Assembly: GCA_002496395.1 (NCBI GenBank)
Contig: DAJQ01000019.1
Coordinates: forward strand, 54,828-83,389
Reading direction: 5' to 3'
DNA length: 28,562 nt
Origin: Methanocorpusculaceae archaeon UBA456
GTDB taxonomy: Archaea; Halobacteriota; Methanomicrobia; Methanomicrobiales; Methanocorpusculaceae
Shown piece by piece: positions 14,048-21,227 of this stretch (the stretch's first letter is position 1; each line of letters opens with the position of its first letter). Under the pieces are notes generated by a model that was not told the origin of the DNA, searched no databases, and worked only from the letters and a program-made list of their open reading frames with translations. Both the position numbers and the translations under genes were made by a program.

Positions 14048-15897
14048 AGGGAGAGGGTCTGCCGGATACCAGTGGCATCGGTTCTGTACCCACCTGATTC
14101 ATTCAGGATCGCTCTAAAGGCATCAGATTCAATCAGCTCAAGGAGGGATTTGATCCGTGGATCATCCAGATCCTCTGTCATGATCCCAATCTCATACCGC
14201 TCAGATCCGACCGGGACAAATGCGAGACCGGTGATCTCTGCCGCAGATGCAACACAGAGACCCGCATCCGCCTCACCGCTTGAAACAGCAAGGGCAACGG
14301 CAAGATGGGTTGTCATCTCCCGATCATAGCCTGAGATCGCCGATGGATCGATACCACGCTCCTTCAGGAGATGATCAAGGAGCATACGGGTACCTGATCC
14401 TTTCTGCCGGTTCACAAAGGAGACGCGATCAAGCTCATCAAAGGTAATGCCATCCCGTGAGACGATACCCTGTTCGCGTTCTGCAACACAGACGAGTGTC
14501 ACCTCCTCGCCGGGCAGGTATCGCTCAAGGTACCTGACATTATAGGTGCCATCCGGTGCAAGAAGATGCATCGGTGCACAATGGCAGTGCCGCTTCTTTA
14601 ACGCCAGAATCCCGCCCATGCTCCCGATATGTGCAGAATGGACCGGGAGCGGAGCGAGGAGATCAGCCATCCGGTCAAGGATCGGATCGTGGCTTCCGGC
14701 CAGAATTAGAGCAGATTCGAGTTCTTCTTTTGGTACACTCAGGGATAGTTGAACCTGCCCGCCCGATTCCAGCCCTTCTGTATCCGCAGGAATCCTGAGA
14801 ACCCCGTTGGATCGAACCGCACTCATCTGGACACCGGCGCCGCGTGAGAGCGGGGTTGCGATCAGCCGTCCGGCCACACGCCCCGCGGTCATCAGGACGA
14901 ACTCATCGGTCCCGATATCAGAGGCGAGCGTCCGGGTCAGTTCTGCCTCGATCACTTCGGGTGGGGGAACAGGGATCCCTGCACCCCTGATCACCGGCGT
15001 TATGATCTCACGAATAACTGTCAGAGCGGAGAGGGGGTAGCCAGGCAGGCCAATCACCGGCTTTCCCCGGATCATTCCGATGATCGCTGGTTTTCCCGGT
15101 TTGATGCCGACCCCGTGAACCAGCACTTCGCCAAGCTCTCCCACCACCTGCGCGGTATAATCTTTCGTGCCTTTTGACGAACCTGCCGAGATGATCACGA
15201 TATCATGAGCAGATACAGCGGCATCAAGCGCCTCGCGAATCCGGTCGGGATCGTCTGGTACCAATGGAGTAATCTCTGCATGAACCCTGAGAGAGCGGAG
15301 ATGTGCTGCTGCCATCTGGCAGTTGCTCTCGACAACCTCACCGGGGTTTGGCCGGGTGCCATGAGCCACCAGTTCACTTCCGGTCGGGATGAGCCCCGCA
15401 GAGAGGCATAGCACAGAGACATCGGTGATCCCATATGCGGCAAGCGCTCCGATATCGTGGTACTGGATCCGGTGACCCCTGGGAAGAGCCATCTCAGACT
15501 CGGCGATATCCTCACCAACCGGCCGGATATGCTGCCAGGGTGTTGCGGCCTGTCTGATCGCATATCCTCCGTCCTCAAACGCAACATCCTCGATCATGAT
15601 CACCGCATCGCAGCCTGATGGAATGACATTGCCGGTGTTCACGCGGACTGCATCCCTGAGGATGATCGGGTGCTTATCCGTTGCGCCATGGGTTGCCCGC
15701 GAAGAGACCGCAATCCCATCCATAGCAGAGAGATGCGCCTCGGGAACAGAATATGCCGCATAGATTGGATCAGCGGTCACCCTCCCGACACTCTCCATAA
15801 GAGGGACCCGGATCGCCTGTGGAACTGGCGGACAGTGACTTCGGATCAGTTCAATCGCCTCCTCAAGCGGGACAAGAGAGAGATACCTGCTCACCAC
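14044..15897 (-). CDS. moeA: MoeA-type molybdopterin molybdotransferase fused to a PBP-like domain
   Basis: A 617-residue protein. GTG 15897 is chosen since a full GGAGGTGAT lies at 15901-15909, inside the end of the upstream moeA; GTG 15894 is a close alternative. Residues 1-405 are MoeA: LSAMDGIAV near 57-65, VNTGNVIPSGCDAVIMIED, RPVGEDIA, GLIPTGSELV, ISAGSSKGTKDYT, PGKPAIIG and VIGLPGYPLSA. Residues about 405-617 are a periplasmic-binding-protein-like domain (LAGSHDPILDRMADLL, SMGGILALKK, NRQKGSGTRMLLDHLL, GEADAGLCV), found fused to MoeA in archaea and anaerobes and thought to sense molybdate/tungstate or a cofactor. MoeA inserts Mo or W into molybdopterin. An unusual KKRHCHCAPMH string sits at the ligand loop. 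Confidence 0.93.
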   Translation of the reverse strand: MVSRYLSLVPLEEAIELIRSHCPPVPQAIRVPLMESVGRVTADPIYAAYSVPEAHLSAMDGIAVSSRATHGATDKHPIILRDAVRVNTGNVIPSGCDAVIMIEDVAFEDGGYAIRQAATPWQHIRPVGEDIAESEMALPRGHRIQYHDIGALAAYGITDVSVLCLSAGLIPTGSELVAHGTRPNPGEVVESNCQMAAAHLRSLRVHAEITPLVPDDPDRIREALDAAVSAHDIVIISAGSSKGTKDYTAQVVGELGEVLVHGVGIKPGKPAIIGMIRGKPVIGLPGYPLSALTVIREIITPVIRGAGIPVPPPEVIEAELTRTLASDIGTDEFVLMTAGRVAGRLIATPLSRGAGVQMSAVRSNGVLRIPADTEGLESGGQVQLSLSVPKEELESALILAGSHDPILDRMADLLAPLPVHSAHIGSMGGILALKKRHCHCAPMHLLAPDGTYNVRYLERYLPGEEVTLVCVAEREQGIVSRDGITFDELDRVSFVNRQKGSGTRMLLDHLLKERGIDPSAISGYDREMTTHLAVALAVSSGEADAGLCVASAAEITGLAFVPVGSERYEIGIMTEDLDDPRIKSLLELIESDAFRAILNESGGYRTDATGIRQTLSL

Positions 15898-17093
15898 AGA
15901 ATCACCTCCACAACCAAACCTGTCTCAAATCCTTCAGACTCTGCCGGTACACGGACATAGCCATCACTTTCAACGAGGGTATGCAGGAGCCCGCTCTTTG
16001 AGAAGAGCGGGGTTGCCACCCCTTCCCTCAGACGAACACGGACATAATCCTCTCTCCCTTTCGCAGAAGGGATACCCGCATCGAGGGTTGCAGAAGAGTG
16101 CTGCTCCGGAAGCGTGATGCCGCTCATCGCAGCGAGAAGGGGGGCGCAGATCGCCCGCATGACCATAAACGCCGAAGACGGGTGACCGGGGAGGCCGATC
16201 ACCGGACGATTCCGGATCTCACCAATGATCGTCGGTTTTCCAGGAGATATCGCAATCCCATGAACAAGAACCCGACCCAGATCAGCGATCACCCGTGCGG
16301 TCGCATCCCGGTCATCTTTGGAACTCCCGCCGGAGATGAAGATCGCATCAGCCTGAACAACCGCCTCCTGTATGGCAGCGGTGAGTGCATCCGGCTCATC
16401 AGGCACGATCCCAAGCGAGAGGGGGATACAGCCACACTGCCGGATGAATGACTCGCAGACGATCGAGTTCACATCCCGCACCTGTCCCGGCCGGGGCACC
16501 TGATCGGGGGCGACGATCTCGTTTCCGGTTGCGATGACCGCAATCCGCGGGGTGCGCCGTACCGGGAGAGAGAGGATACCGGCTGCTGCAAGCACCCCGG
16601 TCTCCTGGGGAAGAATTCTGTGGCCTGATTGAATGATCATTTCACCGGATGTGAAGTCTTCGTCAGCTGCAACATAGTTCTCGCCACTGGATACAGGCTT
16701 CATCACAAGGATCTGATCCCCTGCAGTCTCGGCATACTCGATCATCACAACTGCATCTGCACCCTCCGGCATCATCCCGCCGGTCGGAACATACCTGCAT
16801 TCGCCTGCCACAATCGATCCCGGATCAGCTGATCCCATCTCGATCCTGCCGGTGCAGGTGAGCATCGCAGGGAGTGATTCCCCGGCGCCGATGGTGTCAG
16901 AGGAGAGGACAGCATACCCGTCGACAATCGATCTGGCAAATCCGGGCATATCATGTGAGGCAATGATATCTTCATTCGGGATTCGGAAGAGCGCCCCTGA
17001 TAGTCCGACCATCTCCGTACCAGGATCTGGTGCGATGGAGAGGAGCCTCGATACTGCCTCATGTACCGGGATTACCCGGATGAACCGGCTCAT
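15891..17093 (-). CDS. moeA: molybdopterin molybdenumtransferase MoeA
   Basis: A 400-residue protein without the C-terminal extension of its neighbour. ATG 17093 (MSRFIRVIPVHEAVSRLL) is chosen because it overlaps the stop of the small upstream gene as ATGA; an in-frame TTG at 17114 is less likely. Seen: FARSIVDGYAVLS, VPTGGMMPEGADAVVMIEY, VSSGENYVAADEDF, IAVIATGNEIV, ISGGSSKDDRDATARVI, PGKPTIIGEI, VIGLPGHPSSAFM, and a C-terminal domain IV with GREDYVRVRL. It joins metal to adenylated molybdopterin for formate or formylmethanofuran dehydrogenases. Tandem unlike MoeA copies are common in archaea and may differ in metal preference (Mo versus W), which cannot be read here. Its end overlaps moeA-PBP by seven bases. 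Confidence 0.94.
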   Translation of the reverse strand: MSRFIRVIPVHEAVSRLLSIAPDPGTEMVGLSGALFRIPNEDIIASHDMPGFARSIVDGYAVLSSDTIGAGESLPAMLTCTGRIEMGSADPGSIVAGECRYVPTGGMMPEGADAVVMIEYAETAGDQILVMKPVSSGENYVAADEDFTSGEMIIQSGHRILPQETGVLAAAGILSLPVRRTPRIAVIATGNEIVAPDQVPRPGQVRDVNSIVCESFIRQCGCIPLSLGIVPDEPDALTAAIQEAVVQADAIFISGGSSKDDRDATARVIADLGRVLVHGIAISPGKPTIIGEIRNRPVIGLPGHPSSAFMVMRAICAPLLAAMSGITLPEQHSSATLDAGIPSAKGREDYVRVRLREGVATPLFSKSGLLHTLVESDGYVRVPAESEGFETGLVVEVILW

Positions 17094-17266
17094 TTGAAAC
17101 AACCCAGCTGGCAACCACGGATCTTGATGCCGTTTTTGTTGCAGTACCGGGAGATATCAAATTTTTCTATGTTGTACTTTTCAGAGATGGCAAACGCCTC
17201 TTCGCATCTGATCTCTTTTTCAATGCCCTCAGCGGCAAATGCCTCTGCTATTGCGTCGTATGACAT
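17090..17266 (-). CDS. 58-residue protein ending in CQLGCFK, coupled to moeA
   Basis: A short gene on the minus strand. It starts at ATG 17266 (MSYDAIAEAFAAEGIEKEIR) and ends with TGA at 17092-17090, sharing ATGA with the moeA start. A BRE/TATA pair centred 26 bases upstream predicts a leaderless transcript, which supports the start. The protein has a helical first half with one Cys (C21), a middle EAFAISEKYNIEKFDISRYC, and a C-terminal IKIRGCQLGCFK with a CxxxC pair (C52, C56). From memory, small proteins with this C-terminus occur in methanogens and sulfate reducers, often near Mo/W-cofactor genes; I cannot name a function. The cysteines could bind a metal or be redox active. It has no signal peptide or membrane segment. 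Confidence 0.75.
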   Translation of the reverse strand: MSYDAIAEAFAAEGIEKEIRCEEAFAISEKYNIEKFDISRYCNKNGIKIRGCQLGCFK

Positions 17267-17279
17267 ATACCAATCATTG

Positions 17280-17308
17280 CATTCTGATGATATAGCATTT
17301 TCAGAATG
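17280..17308 (-). promoter_or_regulatory. promoter of the small gene-moeA-moeA operon, framed by a perfect inverted repeat
   Basis: On the minus strand a BRE-like GAAAATG and a TATA element GCTATATCA (centre about 17292) lie 26 bases before ATG 17266. They are enclosed by CATTCTGA and TCAGAATG (plus 17280-17287 and 17301-17308), a perfect 8-bp inverted repeat with a 13-base spacer. The half-sites are about two helical turns apart, as for a dimeric repressor that would cover the TATA box. It does not look like the usual ModE site. Confidence 0.6.
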
Positions 17309-17380
17309 GGATCACAGAGTGTCCAACCACTATGGCAGTTGGGATCAACGCTTTTAGAGGCAGGAACAAACATATAAAGC

Positions 17381-18700
17381 ATGGTAACTGCGCTTATCCA
17401 TTCGCGCCCTGATCCGGCAGGCATGGCGATCAGAAACGCGATCGATGATCTCATCAGGGAGGAGGGAGAGGCTGCCTGGCCACTGCTTCAGGATGGTTAT
17501 CTCTTCCATGAGATCGAAGGGAGACTCATCTATGAAGAACACCTTGATGAGAAGGTGCAGGCAGACCGGATCATCTTCCTCTCCCGGCATACCAGCGTCA
17601 ATCCCGAGCCGGTGCTGACGGTTCATGTGACCGGAAACTTCAGTGAGGCCGCATATGGAGGTGCACCTGATGAACTCTCAGCAGCCGATCCCGGTATGAT
17701 GCAGGCAGTTCTTGTGAACCTGACACGATATGCACCGGATGGATACCGTACCGGGTATGAGATCACCCACCATGGGCCGACCGATCTGACGACCCCATCG
17801 TTCTTTGTTGAGATCGGAAGCACCGAGACAGAGTGGCGCGATACAGAAGCGGCAGCAGCCGTTGCCCGGAGTGTGCTCTCAGCAGTACCGGGAGATTTTC
17901 TGCCTCTGATCGGGTTTGGTGGCACCCACTATGCCGTCAGGCAGACGGTGATCGCGTCAGAGACCCGGGGAGCATTTGGCCATATCGCCCACTCGCGGGA
18001 GGCAGGAGGCATCACTGCGGAGAGGGTGAAGAGGATGGCTGAGATGTCCGGGGCAGTCGCCGGTTATATCGATAAAAAAGCGCTCAGCGCAAAGGAATTC
18101 GATCAAATCGCCCGTATTTTTCAGGAATTACAGATCCCGCTTGTTACTGAAGGCATGCTTCGGGAGATGGGGAGGGTTCCCTGGAAGATCTGGTGCCGGG
18201 CAACCTCCCTGGCATCCGAAATTGCACCCGCATCAATTCTGAAGAACCATGGGATGGAGCGGGACTGCGCAGTATCCGTGATCAGGATCAACGAAGAGCT
18301 CCTCACCGAAGCGCTCAGGACGGGACAAGAGGAGTTCATATCAGGCCTCGATGCCATCACTCCCTGTTTCAGAATCACCAAAGGCGGGGCAGTTGCCCTC
18401 CCTGCCTTCATCGGATGCCATGAGGAAGAGACACAATTAGCAAGTGATTTAATAACCCTGTGTGTACAACAGATCACGAAACATTCTCATGCTGTTGTAG
18501 AGGGTGATCGCCTTATCATCAGTCGAGAACGTTTTGACCCTGAGAAAGCGCGCAAACTCGGGGTACCCGCAGGACCACTCTTCGGCAGGCTTGCCAGCGG
18601 GCAGACCGTGGGTGTCGGGGAAAGGGTGATTGAGCCCGATATGGTCACCACCCAGGTTCTGCATGAGATCATAATCCCGGGATTGGAGAGAATAACATGA
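17381..18700 (+). CDS. dtdA: D-aminoacyl-tRNA deacylase (DtdA/DTD2), long form
   Basis: A 439-residue protein. The N-terminal 265 residues carry the archaeal/plant DTD2 signatures: IIFLSRHTSVNPEPVLTVHV, TGNFSEAAYGG, YEITHHGPTDLTTPSFFVEI, GFGGTHYAVRQT and FGHIAHSREAGG. The enzyme removes D-amino acids (and probably aldehyde-modified ones) wrongly attached to tRNA. The remaining 170 residues are an extra C-terminal domain, seen in other methanogen homologues as far as I recall, of unknown role. Start ATG 17381 fits the family's MVTALIHSRPDPAG type N-terminus. The promoter is not clear: a weak TTTTAGAG lies 25-30 bases upstream, while CATATAAAG (17371-17379) is too close. The stop overlaps ftsZ as ATGA. 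Confidence 0.9.
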   Translation: MVTALIHSRPDPAGMAIRNAIDDLIREEGEAAWPLLQDGYLFHEIEGRLIYEEHLDEKVQADRIIFLSRHTSVNPEPVLTVHVTGNFSEAAYGGAPDELSAADPGMMQAVLVNLTRYAPDGYRTGYEITHHGPTDLTTPSFFVEIGSTETEWRDTEAAAAVARSVLSAVPGDFLPLIGFGGTHYAVRQTVIASETRGAFGHIAHSREAGGITAERVKRMAEMSGAVAGYIDKKALSAKEFDQIARIFQELQIPLVTEGMLREMGRVPWKIWCRATSLASEIAPASILKNHGMERDCAVSVIRINEELLTEALRTGQEEFISGLDAITPCFRITKGGAVALPAFIGCHEEETQLASDLITLCVQQITKHSHAVVEGDRLIISRERFDPEKARKLGVPAGPLFGRLASGQTVGVGERVIEPDMVTTQVLHEIIIPGLERIT

Positions 18701-19863
18701 GATCAATCGTGGAAGAGGCATTATCACGGAAGAAGGCGGAAGAGGTAGAGGTTGCCGGAGAGGCACCTGCTGAATATCGAACCTCGCCAATTGTTGATGG
18801 ACAGGCCGACCCGAAATACGAAGGGAGTATGGATGATGAAGACTTTGAAGATGTTCTTAAGAGTCTTCGTACCATCATAACCGTCGTCGGGTGTGGCGGA
18901 GGGGGATCGAATACCATCACCCGGATGTTCGAAGAGAATATCCATGGGGCAAAGATGATTGCGATCAATACCGATGCCCAGCACCTTGCAATGACAAGAG
19001 CTGACCGAAGAATACTCATCGGAAGGCAGACAACAAAGGGGCTTGGCGCCGGAGCGGTTCCCCGCCGGGGTGAAGAGGCGGCTCAGGAGAGTGAGAGCGA
19101 TCTTCACAGGGCTATTGCAGGGAGCCACATGGTCTTTGTCACAGCCGGTCTTGGTGGGGGCACCGGGACAGGATCCGCACCAATTGTCGCCAAAGCTTCA
19201 CGTGAAGAAGGTGCACTGACAATCGCTGTTGTTACCCTACCCTTTACAGCCGAAGGTGCAAACAGGATGGAGAATGCTGAGGCAGGTCTGGAACACCTTC
19301 GTGAGGTTGCAGATACCGTCATCGTCGTGCCAAACGACCGTCTCCTTGAAGTTGTCCCACGCCTTCCACTCTCAACCGCTTTCAAAGTGGCAGATGAAGT
19401 GCTGATGAAGGCCGTGAAAGGGATCACCGAACTGATCACGCTCCCGGGTCTTGTGAACCTCGACTTTGCCGATGTCAGATCTGTCATGGAGCAGGGTGGC
19501 ATCGCGATGATCGGAATGGGTGAATCGGATTCCGAAGACAAGGCAAGCGATTCAGTAAAGAAAGCTCTCCGTTCACCTCTCCTTGACGTGGATATCTCGG
19601 GTGCAACCGCCGCACTCGTGAACGTTGTCGGCGGTCCCGATATGACCATGTCGGAAGCCGAAGGCGTGGTTCAGGAGATATACGAGCGGATCGATCCCGA
19701 CGCACGGATCATCTGGGGTGCCCAGATTGATCCAGGTATGCAGAACCGGATGAGAACAATGCTTATCGTCACCGGGGTTCAGTCACCCCAGATATATGGA
19801 AAGCCGGATGTTCCCCAAGGACAGCGGCTCCAGAAGCAATATGATATAGATTTCTTAAAGTGA
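18697..19863 (+). CDS. ftsZ: cell division GTPase FtsZ
   Basis: A 388-residue tubulin-like GTPase that forms the division ring at mid-cell. A charged, probably flexible N-terminal 55 residues precedes the core: VVGCGGGGSNTITRM (63-77), NTDAQHL, the tubulin signature GGGTGTG (153-159) in TAGLGGGTGTGSAP, LPFTAEGANRMENA, and the synergy loop NLDFADVRSVM. The GTPase and C-terminal domains are complete. The T3-loop region GAGAVPRRGEEAA is basic compared with common FtsZ forms, probably a lineage variant. ATG 18697 overlaps the dtdA stop by four bases, and the stop overlaps the secE ribosome binding site. Many archaea have two FtsZ paralogues; the ftsZ-secE-spt5 order is the usual archaeal one. Confidence 0.96.
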   Translation: MRSIVEEALSRKKAEEVEVAGEAPAEYRTSPIVDGQADPKYEGSMDDEDFEDVLKSLRTIITVVGCGGGGSNTITRMFEENIHGAKMIAINTDAQHLAMTRADRRILIGRQTTKGLGAGAVPRRGEEAAQESESDLHRAIAGSHMVFVTAGLGGGTGTGSAPIVAKASREEGALTIAVVTLPFTAEGANRMENAEAGLEHLREVADTVIVVPNDRLLEVVPRLPLSTAFKVADEVLMKAVKGITELITLPGLVNLDFADVRSVMEQGGIAMIGMGESDSEDKASDSVKKALRSPLLDVDISGATAALVNVVGGPDMTMSEAEGVVQEIYERIDPDARIIWGAQIDPGMQNRMRTMLIVTGVQSPQIYGKPDVPQGQRLQKQYDIDFLK

Positions 19864-19868
19864 TCGCT

Positions 19869-20072
19869 ATGGATATGCCAGAATTCAAGAAACCTGACCT
19901 CAAAGGCCTCAATCTGAATGAGGAGCTCTTCAGGAAATACATCCGTGTACTCAAACTGGCACGGACACCCACCCGTGAAGAGTTCAGCAAGATCGGCCTC
20001 GTTGCGGGCATCGGGATTTGTGTAATCGGCCTTGTTGGATTTATCATCTACGAGATCATGCTCGTGTTCTAG
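19869..20072 (+). CDS. secE: protein translocase subunit SecE (Sec61 gamma)
   Basis: A 67-residue single-pass membrane protein and essential part of the SecYE(beta) channel. It has an amphipathic N-terminal helix (NEELFRKYIRVLKLARTPTR, EEF) and one membrane segment (IGLVAGIGICVIGLVGFIIY), with a short tail IMLVF, as in archaeal SecE. ATG 19869 is chosen because GTGATC at 19860-19865, complementary to the 16S 3' end, is three bases upstream; GTG 19860 (overlapping the ftsZ stop) and ATG 19875 are alternatives. The next gene is spt5, as usual in archaea. Confidence 0.92.
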   Translation: MDMPEFKKPDLKGLNLNEELFRKYIRVLKLARTPTREEFSKIGLVAGIGICVIGLVGFIIYEIMLVF

Positions 20073-20083
20073 AACTGATCAAA

Positions 20084-20557
20084 ATGACCGAGGCAGTAAA
20101 CCACTACTACGCAATTAAGACGACCTCAAAACAGGAGCGCGCGGTTGCAGATTCTATCTTCCGTACTGTTGAGCGGAATGATGTTGATATCAGGGTCTCT
20201 TCAGTGATTGTGCCGGAGGAGCTGAAAGGATATGTGATACTTGAATCGCCGGAAGGACGCGGTCGAATCCAGGAGCTCCTCGAGAGCATCCCCAGTGCAC
20301 GAGCACTTGTGCCGGGCGAGACAAAACTCGAAGATATCATCCACTACCTTGAACCAAAACCTGTTGTCTCAGGCATTGAAGAAGGAACCATCGTCGAACT
20401 GATCGCAGGCCCCTTCAAAGGAGAAAAGGCAGTTGTCAAGCGGATCGATCTCGGAAAGGAGGAGATCACGGTTGAGCTGTATGAGAGTATCGTTCCAATC
20501 CCAATCACCGTCCGGGGCGACCATGTCAGGGTCATCGAACGGAAGAGCGAAGACTAA
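20084..20557 (+). CDS. spt5: transcription elongation factor Spt5 (NusG homologue)
   Basis: A 157-residue protein: NGN domain (YYAIKTTSKQERAVADSIF through about residue 90) and one KOW domain (GTIVELIAGPFKGEKAVVKR, about 100-120), ending in VRGDHVRVIERKSED. Spt5 binds the RNA polymerase clamp with Spt4, closes the DNA channel and aids processivity, and can couple transcription to the ribosome. The frame is open further upstream into secE, but ATG 20084 is preceded by CTGATC at 20075-20080, a Shine-Dalgarno extension like that of secE, and matches the family start. A T-rich stretch (20581-20590) after it probably ends the dtdA-ftsZ-secE-spt5 transcript. Confidence 0.95.
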   Translation: MTEAVNHYYAIKTTSKQERAVADSIFRTVERNDVDIRVSSVIVPEELKGYVILESPEGRGRIQELLESIPSARALVPGETKLEDIIHYLEPKPVVSGIEEGTIVELIAGPFKGEKAVVKRIDLGKEEITVELYESIVPIPITVRGDHVRVIERKSED

Positions 20558-20580
20558 CAATAATCATAATACTCCAATTC

Positions 20581-20590
20581 CTTCTTTTTT
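20581..20590 (+). terminator. T-rich terminator after spt5
   Basis: CTTCTTTTTT, 24 bases after the spt5 stop, is the pyrimidine/T-run type of archaeal terminator. It sits directly before the uL11 promoter. Confidence 0.5.
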
Positions 20591-20592
20591 CA

Positions 20593-20619
20593 GGGTAAGT
20601 ACCCCCATCATATTTATCA
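20593..20619 (+). promoter_or_regulatory. promoter of the uL11-uL1-uL10-P1 operon with a small palindrome
   Basis: TATTTATC at 20611-20618 (in CATATTTATCAG) is a TATA-like box about 75 bases before the uL11 ATG, giving a leader of about 45-50 bases. GGGTA-AG-TACCC (20593-20604), a perfect palindrome, ends just before it and could be a regulatory site. A second A/T box, CATATATG (20633-20640), is nearer the start and could be an alternative TATA. Confidence 0.45.
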
Positions 20620-20652
20620 GATCAGCCGTTGACATATATGAACCACAGCTGA

Positions 20653-20672
20653 CAATCCCATTACAGGGGTTG
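20653..20672 (+). promoter_or_regulatory. hairpin in the uL11 leader
   Basis: CAATCCC (20653-20659) and GGGGTTG (20666-20672) can pair over seven bases, with one U-G pair, around a six-base loop. It lies eight bases before the GGTGAT ribosome binding site (20680-20685) of uL11. Whether it regulates is unknown; it does not show the L1-site internal loop seen further downstream. Confidence 0.3.
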
Positions 20673-20688
20673 CCGGCATGGTGATACT

Positions 20689-21165
20689 ATGGCAGAAACT
20701 GTCGAGGTACTGGTACCCGGCGGTAGAGCGACCGCAGGCCCGCCATTGGGCCCGGCGCTGGGCCCTCTCGGCATCAATGTGAAGGCCGTTGTCGATGAAA
20801 TCAATCAGAAGACAGCGGAATTCAATGGAATGACTGTGCCAGTCACGGTGGAGGTCGACGATAAGAAGAACTTCACCATCTCGGTGGGTATCCCACCGAC
20901 GACGGCATTGATCATGAAAGAAGTTGGTGTTGGGAAGGGGGCATCAAGCCCAAATGCCCAGCCGGTTGGTAATCTGCCGCTTGAAGCGATCATTCGGATC
21001 GCTCGCATGAAACAGGAGTCGATGCTCTCCTATGACCTCAGAAATGCGGTCAAGGAAGTCATAGGCACCTGTCGCTCCGTAGGAGTGACGATCGAAGGCA
21101 TGAAGGCACAGGATGCCATTGCCGCGGTCAATGCGGGCCAGTTCGATGATCAGCTAAACGCATAG
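20689..21165 (+). CDS. rpl11: ribosomal protein uL11
   Basis: A 158-residue protein of the large subunit that binds the GTPase-associated region of 23S rRNA at the stalk base. Seen: the proline-rich N-terminal domain (GRATAGPPLGPALGPLGINV), TVPVTVEVDD, GIPPTTALIMKEVGVGKGAS, and the RNA-binding C-terminal half with SYDLRNAVKEVIGTCRSVGV and AQDAIAAVNAGQFD. Length is normal for archaea. GGTGAT at 20680-20685 is the ribosome binding site. It is the first gene of the stalk operon; the uL1 regulatory hairpin follows its stop by 12 bases. Confidence 0.97.
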   Translation: MAETVEVLVPGGRATAGPPLGPALGPLGINVKAVVDEINQKTAEFNGMTVPVTVEVDDKKNFTISVGIPPTTALIMKEVGVGKGASSPNAQPVGNLPLEAIIRIARMKQESMLSYDLRNAVKEVIGTCRSVGVTIEGMKAQDAIAAVNAGQFDDQLNA

Positions 21166-21177
21166 ACATAGAGACAA

Positions 21178-21215
21178 CCATAGGAGATCGTGATTATTAC
21201 GGTCGAGAACTATGG
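21178..21215 (+). promoter_or_regulatory. ribosomal protein L1-binding autoregulatory hairpin
   Basis: The uL11-uL1 spacer folds into a two-part hairpin. Lower stem: CCATAG (21178-21183) with CTATGG (21210-21215). Asymmetric internal loop: GA (21184-21185) against GAGAA (21205-21209). Upper stem: GATCGT (21186-21191) with ACGGTC (21199-21204), one U-G pair, loop GATTATT. The GA/GAGAA internal loop between two stems is the feature I recall from the methanococcal L1 mRNA target, where it mimics the 23S rRNA site. The 3' arm runs into the uL1 ribosome binding site GGAGG (21214-21218), so bound L1 would block its own translation. Confidence 0.75.
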
Positions 21216-21227
21216 AGGCATCATTTA

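Noticed and set aside
17371..17379. CATATAAAG as TATA box of dtdA
   Set aside because: It ends one base before the ATG, too close for initiation 25 bases downstream to include the conserved N-terminus.
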